This document shows positions 1 to 13,447 of a stretch of DNA of 64,000 nt, one piece after another. How positions within the stretch are numbered: the first letter of the stretch is position 1; each line of letters begins with the position of its first letter. A program made the translations under genes and the position numbers. Source of the DNA: Bathymodiolus brooksi (Eukaryota > Mollusca > Bivalvia > Mytilida > Modiolidae); NCBI GenBank assembly GCA_963680875.1, contig OY804584.1, forward strand, positions 95,004,031 through 95,068,030, read 5' to 3'. The notes under the pieces were generated by a model, which was given only the letters and a program-made list of their open reading frames with translations, was not told where the DNA came from and ran no database searches.

Positions 1-2440
1 TGTAATTGTAGGATACGTTTCCTGGGTAATGTTTTATTGTCATTGTAGGATACGTTTCACGGGTTATGTTTTATTGTAATTGTAGGATACGTTTCCCGGG
101 TTATGTTTTATTGTCATTGTAGGATACGTTTCCCGAGTAATGTTTTATTGTAATTGTAGGATACGTTTCCCGGGTAATGTTTTATTGTCATTGTAGGATA
201 TGCTTCCTGTGTTATGTTTTATTGTAATTGTAGGATATGTTTCCCGGGTTATGTTTTATTGTCATTGTAGGATACGTTTCCCGGGTTATGTTTTCTTGTA
301 ATTGTAGGATACGTTTCCCGGGTAATGTTTTATTGTCATTCTAGGATACGTTTCCCGGGTAATGTTTTATTGTAATTGTAGGATACGTTTCCCGGGTTAT
401 GTTTTCTTCTAATTGTAGGATACGTTTCCCGTTTATGTTTTATTGTAATTGTAAGATACGTTTCCCGAGTTATGTTTTATTGTAATTGTAAGATACGTTT
501 CCCGAGTTATGTTTTATTGTAATTGTAGGATACGTTTCCCGTGTTATGTTTTATTGTAATTGTAGGATACGTTTCCCGTTTATGTTTTATTGTAATTGTA
601 AGATACGTTTCCCGAGTTATGTTTTATTGTAATTGTAAGATACGTTTCCCGAGTTATGTTTTATTGTAATTGTAGGATACGTTTCACGAGTTATGTTTTC
701 TTGTAGTTGTATGATACGTTTCCCGGGTTATGTTTTATTGTAATTGTAAGATACGTTTCCCGAGTTATGTTTTATTGTAATTGTAGGATATGTTTCCCGG
801 GTTATGTTTTATTGTCATTGTAGGATACGTTTCCCGAGTTATGTTTTATTGTAATTGTAGGATACGTTTCCTGGGTAATGTTTTCTTGTAATTGTAGGAT
901 ACGTTTCCCGGGTTATGTTTTATTGTAATTGTAGGATATATTTCCGGGTTATGTTTTATTGTAATTGTAGGATATGTTTCACGAGTTATGCTTTCTTGTA
1001 ATTGTAGGATACGTTTCCCGGGTTATGTTTTATTATAATTGTAAGATACGTTTCCCGCTTTATGTTTTATTGTAATTGTAGGATACGTTTCCCGTGTTAT
1101 GTTTAATTGTAATTGTAGGATACGTTTCCCGGGTTATGTTTTATTGTAATTGTATGATACGTTTCCCGGGTTATGTTTTATTGTAATTGTAGGGTACGTT
1201 TCCCGAGTTATGTTTTATTGTAATTGTAGGATGCGTTTCCCGGGTTATTTTTTATTGTAATTGTAGGATACGTTTCACGAGTTATGTTTTCTTGTAATTG
1301 TAGGATACGTTTCCCGGGTAATGTTTTATTGTCATTGTAGGATACGTTTCCCGGGTTATGTTTTATTGTAATTGTAAGATACGTTTCCCGGGTTATGTTT
1401 TATTGTCATTGTAGGATACGTTTCCCGAGTTATGTTTTTTTGTAATTGTAGGATACGTTTCCCGGGTAATGTTTTCTTGTAATTGTAGGATACGTTTCCC
1501 GGGTTATGTTTTATTGTAATTGTAGGATATATTTCCGGGTTATGTTTTATTGTAATTGTAGGATACGTTTCCCAGGTTATGTTTCATTGTAATTGTAGGA
1601 TATGTTTCCCGGGTTATGTTTTATTGTCATTGTAGGATACGTTTCCCTTGTTATGTTTTATTGTCATTGTAGGATACGTTTCCCGAGTTATGTTTTATAG
1701 TAATTGTAGGATACGTTTCCCGGGTAATGTTTTCTTGTAATTGTAGGATACATTTCCCGGGTTATGTTTTATTGTAATTGTAGGATATGTTTCCGGGTTA
1801 TGTTTTATTGTAATTGTAGGATACGTTTCCAGGGTTATGTTTTATTGGAATTGTAGGTTACGTTTCCCGTGTTATGTTTTATTGTAATTGTAATATTCGT
1901 TTCCCGCTTTATGTTTTATTGTAATTGTAGGATACGTTTCCCGTGTTATATTTTATTGTAATTGTAGGATACGTTTCCCGGGTTATGTTTTATTGTAATT
2001 GTATGATACGTTTCCCGGGTTATGTTTTATTGTAATTGTAGGATACGTTTCCCGAGTTATGTTTTATTGTAATTGAAGGATGTGTTTCCCGGGTTATGTT
2101 TTATTGTAATTGTAGCATACCTTTCACGAGTTATGTTTTCTTGTTATTGTAGGATACGTTTCCCGGGTTATGTTTTATTGTAATTGTAAGATACGTTTCA
2201 CGAGTTATGTTTTATTGTAATTGTAGGATATGTTTCCTAGGTAATGTTTTATTGTCATTGTAGGATACGTTTCACGAGTTATGTTTTCTTGTAATTGTAG
2301 GATACGTTTCCCGGGTTATGTTTTCTTGTAATTGTAGGATACGTTTCCCGGGTAATGTTTTATTGTCATTGTAGGATACGTTTCCCGGGTTATGTTTTAT
2401 TGTAATTGTAGGATACGTTTCCCGGGTTATGTTTTATTGT
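1..2440 (+). repeat. Partial higher-order repeat copy, colinear with about 6170-8010
   Basis: Positions 1 to about 950 align with 6170 to about 7120 at a displacement of 6,169 bp (167 monomers, 10 of them short). From about 1540 to 2440 the alignment continues at 5,578 bp (151 monomers, 9 short), for example 1561 with 7139, 2001 with 7579 and 2223 with 7801. The 591-bp change of displacement means this copy has 16 extra monomers between about 950 and 1540. The 36-bp ATATTTCC unit occurs on both sides of that insertion, at about 931 and 1522, and about 150 bp before each occurrence also match. The insertion therefore includes a local tandem duplication. The window cuts the left end of the block. 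Confidence 0.75.
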
Positions 2441-4175
2441 CATTGTAGGATACGTTTCCCGAGTTATGTTTTATTGTAATTGTAGGATACGTTTCCCGGG
2501 TAATGTTTTATTGTCATTGTAGGATATGCTTCCTGTGTTATGTTTTATTGTAATTGTAGGATATGTTTCCCGGGTTATCTTTTATTGTCATTGTAGGATA
2601 CGTTTCCCGGGTTATGTTTTCTTGTAATTGTAGGATACGTTTCCCGGGTAATGTTTTATTGTCATTCTAGGATACGTTTCCCGGGTAATGTTTTATTGTA
2701 ATTGTAGGATACGTTTCCCGGGTTATGATTTCTTCTAATTGTAGGATACGTTTCCCGAGTTATGTTTTATTGTAATTGTAGGATACGTTTCCCGTGTTAT
2801 GTTTTATTGTAATTGTAGGATACGTTTCCCGGGTTATGTTTTATTGTAATTGTAAGATACGTTTCCCGAGTTATGTTTTATTGTAATTGTAGGATATGTT
2901 TCCCGGGTAATGTTTTATTGTCATTGTAGGATACGTTTCACGAGTTATGTTTTCTTGTAATTGTAGGATACGTTTCCCGGGTTATGTTTTATTGTAATTG
3001 TAAGATACGTTTCCCGAGTTATGTTATATTGTAATTGTAGGATATGTTTCCCGGGTAATGTTTTACTGTCATTGTAGGATACGTTTCACGAGTTATGTTT
3101 TCTTGTAATTGTAGAATATGTTTCCCGGGTTATGTTTTATTGTAATTGTAGGATACGTTTCTCGTGTTATGTTTTATTGTAATTGTAGGATACGTTTCCA
3201 GGGTTATGTTTTATTGTCATTGTAGGATACGTTTCCCGGGTTATATTTTATTGTAATTGTAAGATACCTTTCCCGTTTTATGTTTTATTGTAAATGTAGG
3301 ATACGTTTCCCGGGTTACGTTTTAATGTAATTGTAGGATACGTTTCCCGGGTTATGTTTTATTGTAATTGTAGGATATGTTTCTCGGGTTATGTTTTATT
3401 GTCATTGTAGGATACGTTTTCCGGGTTATGTTTTATTGTAATTGTAGGATATGTTTCCCGGGTTATGTTTTATTGTCATTGTAGGATACGTTTCCCGAGA
3501 TATGTTTTCTTGTAATTGTAGGATACGTTTCCCGGGTAATGTTTTATTGTCATTGTAGGATACGTTTCCCGGGTAATGTTTTATTGTAATTGTAGGATAC
3601 GTTTCACGAGTTATGTTTTCTTGTAATTGTAGGATATATTTCCCGGGTAATGTTTTATTGTCATTGTAGGATACGTTTCACGAGTTATGTTTTCTTGTAA
3701 TTGTATGATACGTTTCCCGGGTTATGTTTTATTGTAATTGTAAGATACGTTTCCCGAGTTATGTTTATTGTAATTGTAGGATATGTTTCCCAGGTTATGT
3801 TTTATTGTCATTGTAGGATACGTTTCACGAGTTATGTTTTCTTGTAATTGTAGGATATGTTTCCCGGGTTATGTTTTATTGTAATTGTATGATACGTTTC
3901 CCGTATTATGTTTTATTGTCATTGTAGGATACGTTTCCCGGGTTATGTTTTATTGTAATTGTAAGATACCTTTCCCGTGTTATGTTTTATTGTAAATGTA
4001 GGATACGTTTCCCGGGTTACGTTTTAATGTAATTGTAGGATACGTTTCCCGGGTTATGTTTTATTGTAATTGTAGGATATGCTTCCCGGGTTATGTTTTA
4101 TTGTAATTGTAGGATACGCTTCACGAGTTATGTTTTCTTGTAATTGTAGGATACGTTTCCCGGGTTATGTTTTCT
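2441..4175 (+). repeat. Mosaic satellite stretch before the first complete 117-mer
   Basis: There is only satellite sequence here. It holds the first copies of a recognisable variant run: a unit with AAGATACC, then GTAAATGTAGG, then GGGTTACG followed by TTTTAATG. This run appears near 3241 and again near 3961, and it recurs about 25 times through the window. The only monomer that lost a T within TATGTTTTATT lies at about 3764. From about 3800 onward this stretch is already colinear with about 8120 at the 4,321-bp displacement, for example CCGTATTATG at 3901 and 8222. The duplicated interval therefore begins upstream of 4176. Confidence 0.7.
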
Positions 4176-7100
4176 TGTAATTGTAGGATACGTTTCCTGG
4201 GTAATGTTTTATTGTCATTGTAGGATACGTTTCACGGGTTATGTTTTATTGTAATTGTAGGGTACGTTTCCCGGGTTATGTTTTATTGTCATTGTAGGAT
4301 ACGTTTCCCGAGTAATGTTTTATTGTAATTGTAGGATACGTTTCCCGGGTAATGTTTTATTGTCATTGTAGGATATGCTTCCTGTGTTATGTTTTATTGT
4401 AATTGTAGGATATGTTTCCCGGGTTATGTTTTATTGTCATTGTAGGATACGTTTCCCGGGTTATGTTTTCTTGCAATTGTAGGATACGTTTCCCGGGTAA
4501 TGTTTTATTGTCATTCTAGGATACGTTTCCCGGGTAATGTTTTATTGTAATTGTAGGATACGTTTCCCGGGTTATGTTTTCTTCTAATTGTAGGATACGT
4601 TTCCCGAGTTATGTTTTATTGTAATTGTAGGATACGTTTCCCGTGTTATGTTTTATTGTAATTGTAGGATACGTTTCCCGTTTATGTTTTATTGTAATTG
4701 TAAGATACGTTTCCCGAGTTATGTTTTATTGTAATTGTAGGATATGTTTCCAGGTAATGTTTTATTGTCATTGTAGGATACGTTTCACGAGTTATGTTTT
4801 CTTGTAATTGTATGATACGTTTCCCGGGTTATGTTTTATTGTAATTGTAAGATACGTTTCCCGAGTTATGTTTTATTGTAATTGTAGGATATGTTTCCCG
4901 GGTAATGTTTTATTGTCATTGTAGGATACGTTTCACGAGTTATGTTTTCTTGTAATTGTAGGATATGTTTCCCGGGTTATGTTTTATTGTAATTGTATGA
5001 TACGTTTCCCGTATTATGTTTTATTGTCATTGTAGGATACGTTTCCCGGGTTATGTTTTATTGTAATTGTAAGATACCTTTCCCGTGTTATGTTTTATTG
5101 TAAATGTAGGATACGTTTCCCGGGTTATGTTTTAATGTAATTGTAGGATACGTTTCCCGGGTTATGTTTTATTGTAATTGTAGGATATGCTTCCCGGGTT
5201 ATGTTTTATTGTAATTGTAGGATACGTTTCACGAGTTATGTTTTCTTGTAATTGTAGGATACGTTTCCCGGGTTATGTTTTCTTGTAATTGTAGGATACG
5301 TTTCCTGGGTAATGTTTTATTGTCATTGTAGGATACGTTTCACGGGTTATGTTTTATTGTAATTGTAGGATACGTTTCCCGGGTTATGTTTTATTGTCAT
5401 TGTAGGATACGTTTCCCGAGTAATGTTTTATTGTAATTGTAGGATACGTTTCCCGGGTAATGTTTTATTGTCATTGTAGGATATGCTTCCTGTGTTATGT
5501 TTTATTGTAATTGTAGGATATGTTTCCCGGGTTATGTTTTATTGTCATTGTAGGATACGTTTCCCGGGTTATGTTTTCTTGTAATTGTAGGATACGTTTC
5601 CCGGGTAATGTTTTATTGTCATTCTAGGATACGTTTCCCGGGTAATGTTTTATTGTAATTGTAGGATACGTTTCCCGGGTTATGTTTTCTTCTAATTGTA
5701 GGATACGTTTCCCGAGTTATGTTTTATTGTAATTGTAGGATACGTTTCCCGTGTTATGTTTTATTGTAATTGTAGGATACGTTTCCCGTTTATGTTTTAT
5801 TGTAATTGTAAGATACGTTTCCCGAGTTATGTTTTATTGTAATTGTAAGATACGTTTCCCGAGTTATGTTTTATTGTAATTGTAGGATACGTTTCACGAG
5901 TTATGTTTTCTTGTAATTGTATGATACGTTTCCCGGGTTATGTTTTATTGTAATTGTAAGATACGTTTCCCGAGTTATGTTTTATTGTAATTGTAGGATA
6001 TGTTTCCCGGGTTATGTTTTATTGTCATTGTAGGATACGTTTCCCGAGTTATGTTTTATTGTAATTGTAGGATACGTTTCCCGGGTAATGTTTTCTTGTA
6101 ATTGTAGGATACGTTTCCCGGGTTATGTTTTATTGTAATTGTAGGATATATTTCCGGGTTATGTTTTATTGTAATTGTAGGATACGTTTCCTGGGTAATG
6201 TTTTATTGTCATTGTAGGATACGTTTCACGGGTTATGTTTTATTGTAATTGTAGGATACGTTTCCCGGGTTATGTTTTATTGTCATTGTAGGATACGTTT
6301 CCCGAGTAATGTTTTATTGTAATTGTAGGATACGTTTCCCGGGTAATGTTTTATTGTCATTGTAGGATATGCTTCCTGTGTTATGTTTTATTGTAATTGT
6401 AGGATATGTTTCCCGGGTTATGTTTTATTGTCATTGTAGGATACGTTTCCCGGGTTATGTTTTCTTGTAATTGTAGGATACGTTTCCCGGGTAATGTTTT
6501 ATTGTCATTCTAGGATACGTTTCCCGGGTAATGTTTTATTGTAATTGTAGGATACGTTTCCCGGGTTATGTTTTCTTCTAATTGTAGGATACGTTTCCCG
6601 TTTATGTTTTATTGTAATTGTAAGATACGTTTCCCGAGTTATGTTTTATTGTAATTGTAAGATACGTTTCCCGAGTTATGTTTTATTGTAATTGTAGGAT
6701 ACGTTTCCCGTGTTATGTTTTATTGTAATTGTAGGATACGTTTCCCGTTTATGTTTTATTGTAATTGTAAGATACGTTTCCCGAGTTATGTTTTATTGTA
6801 ATTGTAAGATACGTTTCCCGAGTTATGTTTTATTGTAATTGTAGGATACGTTTCACGAGTTATGTTTTCTTGTAGTTGTATGATACGTTTCCCGGGTTAT
6901 GTTTTATTGTAATTGTAAGATACGTTTCCCGAGTTATGTTTTATTGTAATTGTAGGATATGTTTCCCGGGTTATGTTTTATTGTCATTGTAGGATACGTT
7001 TCCCGAGTTATGTTTTATTGTAATTGTAGGATACGTTTCCTGGGTAATGTTTTCTTGTAATTGTAGGATACGTTTCCCGGGTTATGTTTTATTGTAATTG

Positions 7101-8496
7101 TAGGATATATTTCCGGGTTATGTTTTATTGTAATTGTAGGATACGTTTCCCAGGTTATGTTTCATTGTAATTGTAGGATATGTTTCCCGGGTTATGTTTT
7201 ATTGTCATTGTAGGATACGTTTCCCTTGTTATGTTTTATTGTCATTGTAGGATACGTTTCCCGAGTTATGTTTTATTGTAATTGTAGGATACGTTTCCCG
7301 GGTAATGTTTTCTTGTAATTGTAGGATACGTTTCCCGGGTTATGTTTTATTGTAATTGTAGGATATGTTTCCGGGTTATGTTTTATTGTAATTGTAGGAT
7401 ACGTTTCGCAGGTTATGTTTTATTGTAATTGTAGGATACGTTTCCCGTGTTATGTTTTATTGTACTTGTAGGATTCGTTTCCCGCTTTATGTTTTATTGT
7501 AATTGTAGGATACCTTTCCCGTGTTATGTTTTATTGTAATTGTAGGATACGTTTCCCGGGTTATGTTTTATTGTAATTGTATGATACGTTTCCCGGGTTA
7601 TGTTTTATTGTAATTGTAGGATACGTTTCCCGAGTTATGTTTTATTGTAATTGTAGGATGTGTTTCCCGGGTTATGTTTTATTGTAATTGTAGGATACGT
7701 TTCACGAGTTATGTTTTCTTGTTATTGTAGGATACGTTTCCCGGGTTATGTTTTATTGTAATTGTAAGATACGCTTCCCGAGTTATGTTTTATTGTAATT
7801 GTAGGATATGTTTCCTAGGTAATGTTTTATTGTCATTGTAGGATACGTTTCACGAGTTATGTTTTCTTGTAATTGTAGGATACGTTTCCCGGGTTATGTT
7901 TTCCTGTAATTGTAGGATACGTTTCCCGGGTAATGTTTTATTGTCATTGTAGGATACGTTTCCCGGGTTATGTTTTATTGTAATTGTAGGATACGTTTCC
8001 CGGGTAATGTTTTATTGTCATTGTAGGATACGTTTCCCGGGTAATGTTTTATTGTAATTGTAGTATACGTTTCACGAGTTATGTTTTCCTGTAATTGTAG
8101 GATACGTTTCCCGGGTAATGTTTTATTGTCATTGTAGGATACGTTTCACGAGTTATGTTTTCTTGTAATTGTAGAATATGTTTCCCGGGTTATGTTTTAT
8201 TGTAATTGTATGATACGTTTCCCGTATTATGTTTTATTGTCATTGTAGGATACGTTTCCCGGGTTATGTTTTATTGTAATTGTAAGATACCTTTCCCGTG
8301 TTATGTTTTATTGTAAATGTAGGATACGTTTCCCGGGTTACGTTTTAATGTAATTGTAGGATACGTTTCCCGGGTTATGTTTTATTGTAATTGTAGGATA
8401 TGCTTCCCGGGTTATGTTTTATTGTAATTGTAGGATACGCTTCACGAGTTATGTTTTCTTGTAATTGTAGGATACGTTTCCCGGGTTATGTTTTCT
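4176..8496 (+). repeat. 117-monomer higher-order repeat, reference copy
   Basis: This block is 4,321 bp long: 117 monomers, of which 8 are 36 bp (near 4680, 4750, 5790, 6150, 6600, 6747, 7110 and 7370). It starts at a monomer with CCTGGGTAATG followed by one with CACGGGTTATG. The same opening recurs at 5284 and 6170, dividing the block into sub-blocks of 30, 24 and 63 monomers (1,108, 886 and 2,327 bp). Displacement to the next copy is 4,321 bp at every landmark checked in its first half: 4081/8402, 4176/8497, 5009/9330, 5284/9605 and 6170/10491. The start is a convenient landmark, because homology extends leftward to about 3800. Confidence 0.85.
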
Positions 8497-11400
8497 TGTA
8501 ATTGTAGGATACGTTTCCTGGGTAATGTTTTATTGTCATTGTAGGATACGTTTCACGGGTTATGTTTTATTGTAATTGTAGGATACGTTTCCCGGGTTAT
8601 GTTTTATTGTCATTGTAGGATACGTTTCCCGAGTAATGTTTTATTGTAATTGTAGGATACGTTTCCCGGGTAATGTTTTATTGTCATTGTAGGATATGCT
8701 TCCTGTGTTATGTTTTATTGTAATTGTAGGATATGTTTCCCGGGTTATGTTTTATTGTCATTGTAGGATACGTTTCCCGGGTTATGTTTTCTTGTAATTG
8801 TAGGATACGTTTCCCGGGTAATGTTTTATTGTCATTCTAGGATACGTTTCCCGGGTAATGTTTTATTGTAATTGTAGGATACGTTTCCCGGGTTATGTTT
8901 TCTTCTAATTGTAGGATACGTTTCCCGAGTTATGTTTTATTGTAATTGTAGGATACGTTTCCCGTGTTATGTTTTATTGTAATTGTAGGATACGTTTCCC
9001 GTTTATGTTTTATTGTAATTGTAAGATACGTTTCCCGAGTTATGTTTTATTGTAATTGTAGGATATGTTTCCAGGTAATGTTTTATTGTCATTGTAGGAT
9101 ACGTTTCACGAGTTATGTTTTCTTGTAATTGTATGATACGTTTCCCGGGTTATGTTTTATTGTAATTGTAAGATACGTTTCCCGAGTTATGTTTTATTGT
9201 AATTGTAGGATATGTTTCCCGGGTAATGTTTTATTGTCATTGTAGGATACGTTTCACGAGTTATGTTTTCTTGTAATTGTAGGATATGTTTCCCGGGTTA
9301 TGTTTTATTGTAATTGTATGATACGTTTCCCGTATTATGTTTTATTGTCATTGTAGGATACGTTTCCCGGGTTATGTTTTATTGTAATTGTAAGATACCT
9401 TTCCCGTGTTATGTTTTATTGTAAATGTAGGATACGTTTCCCGGGTTATGTTTTAATGTAATTGTAGGATACGTTTCCCGGGTTATGTTTTATTGTAATT
9501 GTAGGATATGCTTCCCGGGTTATGTTTTATTGTAATTGTAGGATACGTTTCACGAGTTATGTTTTCTTGTAATTGTAGGATACGTTTCCCGGGTTATGTT
9601 TTCTTGTAATTGTAGGATACGTTTCCTGGGTAATGTTTTATTGTCATTGTAGGATACGTTTCACGGGTTATGTTTTATTGTAATTGTAGGATACGTTTCC
9701 CGGGTTATGTTTTATTGTCATTGTAGGATACGTTTCCCGAGTAATGTTTTATTGTAATTGTAGGATACGTTTCCCGGGTAATGTTTTATTGTCATTGTAG
9801 GATATGCTTCCTGTGTTATGTTTTATTGTAATTGTAGGATATGTTTCCCGGGTTATGTTTTATTGTCATTGTAGGATACGTTTCCCGGGTTATGTTTTCT
9901 TGTAATTGTAGGATACGTTTCCCGGGTAATGTTTTATTGTCATTCTAGGATACGTTTCCCGGGTAATGTTTTATTGTAATTGTAGGATACGTTTCCCGGG
10001 TTATGTTTTCTTCTAATTGTAGGATACGTTTCCCGAGTTATGTTTTATTGTAATTGTAGGATACGTTTCCCGTGTTATGTTTTATTGTAATTGTAGGATA
10101 CGTTTCCCGTTTATGTTTTATTGTAATTGTAAGATACGTTTCCCGAGTTATGTTTTATTGTAATTGTAAGATACGTTTCCCGAGTTATGTTTTATTGTAA
10201 TTGTAGGATACGTTTCACGAGTTATGTTTTCTTGTAATTGTATGATACGTTTCCCGGGTTATGTTTTATTGTAATTGTAAGATACGTTTCCCGAGTTATG
10301 TTTTATTGTAATTGTAGGATATGTTTCCCGGGTTATGTTTTATTGTCATTGTAGGATACGTTTCCCGAGTTATGTTTTATTGTAATTGTAGGATACGTTT
10401 CCCGGGTAATGTTTTCTTGTAATTGTAGGATACGTTTCCCGGGTTATGTTTTATTGTAATTGTAGGATATATTTCCGGGTTATGTTTTATTGTAATTGTA
10501 GGATACGTTTCCTGGGTAATGTTTTATTGTCATTGTAGGATACGTTTCACGGGTTATGTTTTATTGTAATTGTAGGATACGTTTCCCGGGTTATGTTTTA
10601 TTGTAATTGTAGGATACGTTTCCCGGGTAATGTTTTATTGTCATTGTAGGATATGCTTCCTGTGTTATGTTTTATTGTAATTGTAGGATATGTTTCCCGG
10701 GTTATGTTTTATTGTCATTGTAGGATACGTTTCCCGGGTTATGTTTTCTTGTAATTGTAGGATACGTTTCCCGGGTAATGTTTTATTGTCATTCTAGGAT
10801 ACGTTTCCCGGGTAATGTTTTATTGTAATTGTAGGATACGTTTCCCGGGTTATGTTTTCTTCTAATTGTAGGATACGTTTCCCGAGTTATGTTTTATTGT
10901 AATTGTAGGATACGTTTCCCGTGTTATGTTTTATTGTAATTGTAGGATACGTTTCCCGTTTATGTTTTATTGTAATTGTAAGATACGTTTCCCGAGTTAT
11001 GTTTTATTGTAATTGTAAGATACGTTTCCCGAGTTATGTTTTATTGTAATTGTAGGATACGTTTCACCAGTTATGTTTTCTTGTAATTGTATGATACGTT
11101 TCCCGGGTTATGTTTTATTGTAATTGTAAGATACGTTTCCCGAGTTATGTTTTATTGTAATTGTAGGATATGTTTCCCGGGTTATGTTTTATTGTCATTG
11201 TAGGATACGTTTCCCGAGTTATGTTTTATTGTAATTGTAGGATACGTTTCCTGGGTAATGTTTTCTTGTAATTGTAGGATACGTTTCCCGGGTTATGTTT
11301 TATTGTAATTGTAGGATATATTTCCGGGTTATGTTTTATTGTAATTGTAGGATACGTTTCCCAGGTTATGTTTCATTGTAATTGTAGGATATGTTTCCCG

Positions 11401-12235
11401 GGTTATGTTTTATTGTCATTGTAGGATACGTTTCCCTTGTTATGTTTTATTGTCATTGTAGGATACGTTTCCCGAGTTATGTTTTATTGTAATTGTAGGA
11501 TACGTTTCCCGGGTAATGTTTTCTTGTAATTGTAGGATACGTTTCCCGGGTTATGTTTTATTGTAATTGTAGGATATGTTTCCGGGTTATGTTTTATTGT
11601 AATTGTAGGATACGTTTCGCAGGTTATGTTTTATTGTAATTGTAGGATACGTTTCCCGTGTTATGTTTTATTGTACTTGTAGGATTCGTTTCCCGCTTTT
11701 TGTTTTATTGTAATTGTAGGATACCTTTCCCGTGTTATGTTTTATTGTAATTGTAGGATACGTTTCACGGGTTATGTTTTATTGTAATTGTATGATACGT
11801 TTCCCGGGTTATGTTTTATTGTAATTGTAGGATACGTTTCCCGAGTTATGTTTTATTGTAATTGTAGGATGTGTTTCCCGGGTTATGTTTTATTGTAATT
11901 GTAGGATACGTTTCACGAGTTATGTTTTCTTGTTATTGTAGGATACATTTCCCGGGTTATGTTTTATTGTAATTGTAAGATACGCTTCCCGAGTTATGTT
12001 TTATTGTAATTGTAGGATATGTTTCCTAGGTAATGTTTTATTGTCATTGTAGGATACGTTTCACGAGTTATGTTTTCTTGTAATTGTAGGATACGTTTCC
12101 CGGGTTATGTTTTCCTGTAATTGTAGGATACGTTTCCCGGGTAATGTTTTATTGTCATTGTAGGATACGTTTCCCGGGTTATGTTTTATTGTAATTGTAG
12201 GATACGTTTCCCGGGTAATGTTTTATTGTCATTGT
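8497..12235 (+). repeat. 117-monomer higher-order repeat, second copy with two internal deletions
   Basis: This is colinear with 4176 to about 8010. Displacement is 4,321 bp up to about 10,590. It then drops to 4,284 bp (one CCCGAGTAATG monomer missing; landmark 6371/10655). After about 10,870 it drops again to 4,211 bp, where two more monomers, one of them a 36-mer, are missing (landmarks 7139/11350 and 7471/11682). Colinearity stops near 12,235, where this copy changes to a CACGAG unit followed by TTTTCCTG. The interval contains three restarts of the opening landmark, at 8497, 9605 and 10491. Substitutions between the two copies are few, for example GGGTACG at about 4260 where the later copy has GGATACG. 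Confidence 0.82.
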
Positions 12236-13447
12236 AGGATACGTTTCACGAGTTATGTTTTCCTGTAATTGTAGGATACGTTTCCCGGGTTATGTTTTAT
12301 TGTAATTGTAGGATACGTTTCTCGTGTTATGTTTTATTGTAATTGTAGGATACGTTTCACGAGTTATGTTTTCTTGTAATTGTAGAATATGTTTCCCGGG
12401 TTATGTTTTATTGTAATTGTAGGATACGTTTCTCGTGTTATGTTTTATTGTAATTGTAGGATACGTTTCCAGGGTTATGTTTTATTGTCATTGTAGGATA
12501 CGTTTCCCGGGTTATGTTTTATTGTAATTGTAAGATACCTTTCCCGTGTTATGTTTTATTGTAAATGTAGGATACGTTTCCCGGGTTACGTTTTAATGTA
12601 ATTGTAGGATACGTTTCCCGGGTTATGTTTTATTGTAATTGTAGGATATGTTTCTCGGGTTATGTTTTATTGTAATTGTTGGATATGTTTCTCGGGTTAT
12701 GTTTTATTGTCATTGTAGGATACGTTTTCCGGGTTATGTTTTATTGTAATTGTAGGATACGTTTCCCGGGTTATGTTTTATTGTAATTGTAGGATACGTT
12801 TCCCGGGTAATGTTTTATTGTCATTGTAGGATACGTTTCCCGGGTAATGTTTTATTGTAATTGTAGGATACGTTTCACGAGTTATGTTTTCTTGTAATTG
12901 TAGGATATGTTTCCCGGGTAATGTTTTATTGTCATTGTAGGATACGTTTCACGAGTTATGTTTTCTTGTAATTGTATGATACGTTTCCCGGGTTATGTTT
13001 TATTGTAATTGTAGGATATGTTTCCCGGGTAATGTTTTATTGTCATTGTAGGATACGTTTCACGAGTTATGTTTTCTTGTAATTGTAGGATATGTTTCCC
13101 GGGTTATGTTTTATTGTAATTGTAGGATACGTTTCCCGTGTTATGTTTTATTGTAATTGTAGGATATGTTTCCCAGGTTATGTTTTATTGTAATTGTAGG
13201 ATACGTTTCCCGTGTTATGCTTTATTGTAATTGTAAGATACCTTTCCCGTGTTATGTTTTATTGTAAATGTAGGATACGCTTCCCGGGTTACGTTTTAAT
13301 GTAATTGTAGGATACGTTTCCCGGGTTATGTTTTATTGTAATTGTAGGATATGTTTCCCGGGTTATGTTTTATTGTAATAGTAGGATACGTTTCACGAGT
13401 TATGTTTTCTTGTAATTGTAGGATACGTTTCCCGGGTTATGTTTTCT
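12236..13447 (+). repeat. Mosaic satellite stretch between higher-order copies
   Basis: Only satellite monomers are present, all 37 bp by my reading. The segment includes repeated CTCGTG units near 12,320 and 12,435, the AAGATACC / GTAAATG / TTACG run near 12,530 and again near 13,225, and a unit with GTTGGATATG near 12,679 that I see only here. It is not one long colinear copy of the preceding 117-mer. It reads as short blocks joined in register. Confidence 0.65.
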
